From NCBI RefSeq assembly GCF_001039355.2, contig NW_019775739.1, positions 137,587-198,125 of the forward strand: a stretch of DNA of 60,539 nucleotides, in the 5' to 3' direction. Below, piece by piece: positions 57,690 to 60,539 of this stretch (position 1 is its first letter; each line of letters starts with the position of its first letter). The notes beneath the pieces are model-generated. The model did not search any database, was not told the origin of the DNA, and was given only the letters and a program-made list of their open reading frames with translations. The position numbers were made by a program, and so were the translations under genes. Source of the stretch: Lingula anatina (lineage: Eukaryota > Brachiopoda > Lingulata > Lingulida > Lingulidae).

Positions 57690-59350
57690 TGGCATATATT
57701 TATGAATTTCAGCGCTTTTAATATTATTGTATACAAGTAGTTTTTAAATATATCATATGATCGTAAAAAATGCACAGGCGCATACATCTGTGTCTCCGTC
57801 GAAATTTAAAAATTTAAAATTGAACCGAAAAAAAAATGAACTGATTTCTTAGAGGAAGTAACAAACATCCTCCACGCTCGCCCCAGTCTCTGAAGAGAAG
57901 AGAACCTCTGATGATGATGATAGCACAGATATTATTGTAACTGAGATCCAACAACCACGATTTTCTAGGGCAATGTCATTTAAATTTATGCCAATAAACC
58001 TTTATACATCATCGCGACCATTAGTTTCGCGACGATACAAACAGACGGATTGCACCGCTTTACGGTAATACTTTTTTCAGTACCAGATGTAATGTTATCT
58101 TAAAAAAGAGAAAGAAAAACAAATTACCTATATTCCGCCAAACTTCTCCACCACGATTGCTGTCGTTTTATAAAATGTATTATGCTTTCTATTTGATTTA
58201 TTTTTCATAAGCAATATATATGGACTTTTTACTTACTACTGGGTCATCAACCTCTCTAAACAAAATGTGCTTTCCGTTAATCCCACTCCCAAACTCGGCT
58301 CTCTCGGCGATTATCCCACCCTTCCCCTCCCAAACTGCTTTTTTCGATATATAATCTATAGATAAAGAGAAAACGACGTGTCAGTTTAAAGCCACAAAAC
58401 TTGCATTTATTGTCGAAAATAAGTTAAGCTACAGTAAATTCTCTAGACAAATCTCGTCAAAATCATGAACTTAGAAATGTCATTGATCAGTCAGCCGTAC
58501 GCATGATCGTAGATCGTAGATCGTGAGGTTTCTTCACAAACTGGTGACGGTTCGAAGTGTCGTTTATAAGAACTGATGGCTTTTGTGGCGCATGTCAATA
58601 TGGCTAAAAACAAAAAAGAGTACAAGAAAATTGTAAAAAAAAAAAAATGAAATCAAAACATCTTGGGAGAGATATTGGCAAAATCATGCAAAATAAGGAA
58701 CGAAAATATAATGGACAAATAAACGGAAAAGAAAATCACGTAGATACGCGAAGGAAATATTTTAAAATAGTACAAAGTAATGTTAGTAAAATTAATAAAT
58801 ATGAAATAAATAGATGAATAAAAATGAATTAATCAATAATAAATAAATAAATAAGGATCGGCTCAATACATTTTCTTGAACGAACGATTAATGAGAAGTT
58901 GACAGTGGGGATTGATAAAAATATAAAGATATGAAGATCCTTCTTGTTGGTCATTTGCACCAATAATGTTTTTGAAGCTTTGTGCAGAATGATTTAAATA
59001 GGCGGCTTAATTCTTATCTCAGGAAGTGCGTGCTTCATGCCCCCCCCCCAATCCCCGGTAGCCCCTGATCCTTGTAAAATTTCAGATGAGCAAGTGCTCT
59101 GTACGGAAACCAACAGGGGGACAAAAGTGGGATTACGAAAATAATCGTGTAATTTGTATTCAAATCGTATACTTTCCGGACCGAATCCTGTAACTTCTTT
59201 GTTGAAACATCTTTTAAATAATTATCACTATGACACTATTTTCCCCCGGATTAATTATAGATTTTCATTCTTGCAAAAGTGAAAAATCAAAGCCCTACCA
59301 TAAAACAACTTACCTTTCTCCGTTGTAAAAATGTTTATAGCCGGTGGAAT
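57690..59350. other. Non-coding part of unit C
   Basis: Parallel to 45960-47920, with indels; holds the TCGCGACCATTAGTTTCGCG block at about 58012 and AT-rich simple sequence. No additional gene seen. Confidence 0.55.
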
Positions 59351-59352
59351 AT

Positions 59353-59610
59353 CTATCCACGGTATCCACCATATCCTTTACCGTATCCACCATATCTTCT
59401 ACCGTATCCACCATATCCTCTGCCGTATCCACCATATCCTCTGCTGTATCCACCATATCCACCATATCTACGGCCGTATCCACCTCTGTAGCCACCATGA
59501 TACGCGCCGCCGTATCCGCTACGGTAACCACCATAACCGTACTTTCCAGGCATGGTCATGACCATGGCAACGCAGACGGCAATAAGAGCTAACAAAAATA
59601 CGGCCTTCAT
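59353..59610 (-). CDS. Secreted Gly/Tyr-rich repeat peptide, copy 2
   Basis: 85 residues, paralogue of 47924-48199. The signal peptide is nearly identical (MKAVFLLALIAVCVAMVM), followed by KYGYGGYRSGYGGAYHGGYR and GGYGRGYGGYGRRYGGY repeats, ending YGKGYGGYRG. Start at the inner Met to match copy 1; the first Met two codons upstream is also possible. The donor AAAG|GTAAGT after the stop and the TATA box are kept. The frame is intact despite insertions and deletions elsewhere in the unit, and length changes in the repeat are whole codons, which argues that the protein is still under selection. Confidence 0.85.
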   Translation of the reverse strand: MKAVFLLALIAVCVAMVMTMPGKYGYGGYRSGYGGAYHGGYRGGYGRRYGGYGGYSRGYGGYGRGYGGYGRRYGGYGKGYGGYRG

Positions 59611-59714
59611 GGTCAAAGTTGACAGCGCGACTTTTTCTCTCTCACTTGAGTGGATCTGGAACGTATGCCAAACAGAGGCTGGAGTGGATAGTGAGACAGT
59701 GGCACATGTAAGTC

Positions 59715-59721
59715 TTTTATA
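59715..59721 (-). promoter_or_regulatory. TATA box of GY peptide gene, copy 2
   Basis: TATAAAA on the minus strand (GTTATAAAAGAC), about 105 bases before the ATG, matching copy 1. Confidence 0.65.
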
Positions 59722-60299
59722 ACAGAGCAGATTGCGTGACTCGAGATTACATTTTTTCTAATGATGGGGCGGGAATGCATTCAAAAGCAATTTTGTTGTG
59801 CTTTGATATATCTAGGCAATAAGAAGAGATATGATTATATGTGTCTTGCGTGTGACTTGTATTAGTTGCATAATTTTTTCATTTTGTTAATGCCAACCAT
59901 GAATGACTTTGAAAATGCAACTAAGACAAAAAATAAAATTTAAAGACGAAAGGCCCAAGAGGAAAAGAGACACTTGCAGTTACGTGTATACTTTATAACG
60001 TTATCCACTAAGTGTTGACTTCAGTGGTAATGGATATATAGTGTAATAGACAATGGTATTCAGGATGCTGTGATCTACTGTTGATGGAGATCACTTATCC
60101 CAGCACTTATCCAATCCCTTTTAATTACCTCTGCATCGCTCTTGTTAAAACCCCAGAATTTAAAAATGCGCAACGACTACAAATGACTCATTTTATCCAT
60201 TTTTGGTCACAGAGAACGACGCTCATCTTAAAATTGACAACTAATAACTAATAAACGGAAATCTCACTCTATTAGGAAGGGGTGACTTAAAGATAACTA

Positions 60300-60539
60300 G
60301 AGGTTTCATCGTGACGACGCACTTGCTCACAATTCTCGTCTGGTGAATGATTTGTTGCAGAAACGCAATGGAATCTGGGATCGAACATCCTTCTTTGAGC
60401 CCTAATGCATACCCTATTGAGTCATAAGTTTGTGTTAGCAACAGAGAAGATTGAACCCCCCTAATAATCTGGAACAATTTCACCAAGTTTTTCTGGACGA
60501 ATGGGGAACTTTCTACAAAAGGAAATTCTTGCCCTTGTT
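60300..60539 (+). mobile_element. Dead Tc1/mariner transposase fragment (unit C), cut by window
   Basis: Third copy of the DDE remnant, with the same order of motifs, truncated by the window end within the NNLEQF-HQVFLDEWG stretch. Confidence 0.7.

Larger units (their letters stand above)
56441..60539. repeat. Tandem array unit C, right edge cut by window
   Basis: Counterpart of 45030-49410 in the same orientation. It starts within the TNFR intron just after the cysteine-rich exon, so that exon is not duplicated. It runs through the transmembrane exon, the GY peptide gene and the Tc1 remnant, and continues past the window. Confidence 0.85.

Noticed and set aside
1-60539. tRNA, rRNA or other structural RNA genes
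   Set aside because: I looked for cloverleaf-like and conserved rRNA strings and recognised none; a covariance search could still find one.

Overview
Eukaryotic (metazoan) nuclear DNA. All recognisable genes are split by GT-AG introns, AT-rich non-coding DNA dominates, and mini-transposons and microsatellites are frequent. Gene content (chromokinesin KIF4, shelterin RAP1, small Tim chaperones, arfaptin, a TNF-receptor-like protein, secreted Gly/Tyr-rich and Asp-rich peptides, a BEL/Pao element) fits a marine invertebrate. A lophotrochozoan such as a mollusc is my best guess, but this is inference and no species is identified.

Layout. (1) 1-13.5 kb, minus: chromokinesin KIF4, complete at the N-terminus and running off the left edge before its C-terminal cysteine-rich part. 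(2) 15.9-20.5 kb: two small secreted-protein genes facing each other. The plus gene encodes an acidic pro-region followed by a 99-residue, ten-cysteine, extremely basic domain without any Asp or Glu. The minus gene encodes a 163-residue secreted protein with a 14-Asp run. (3) 21.6-26.6 kb, minus: a full RAP1/TERF2IP gene in 12 exons (BRCT-like, Myb, RCT), divergent from two adjacent Tim8-like genes at 27.1-27.8 kb plus. (4) 30.4-38.7 kb, minus: arfaptin, head-to-head with TIMM10B (plus, 41.3-42.7 kb). The same head-to-head pair is known in human (ARFIP2/TIMM10B). (5) 44.7-60.5 kb: a TNFR-like gene whose transmembrane exon, a Gly/Tyr-rich secreted peptide gene and a dead Tc1/mariner fragment form a diverged tandem array. 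Into it have fallen a BEL/Pao remnant, a Gag-like pseudogene, a LINE RT scrap and a palindromic MITE.

Two near-identical direct duplications (1.23-5.06 kb and 37.09-41.60 kb) meet exactly at single 'n' bases. They look like two haplotypes joined by the assembler, not biology. The 45-60 kb array has no such junction, is more diverged, and looks real.

Multiexon CDS entries give the outer limits; the exon coordinates are in the evidence. Exon edges were placed by hand from splice signals, reading frame and family similarity, and phases were checked across each gene, but no transcript data were available.
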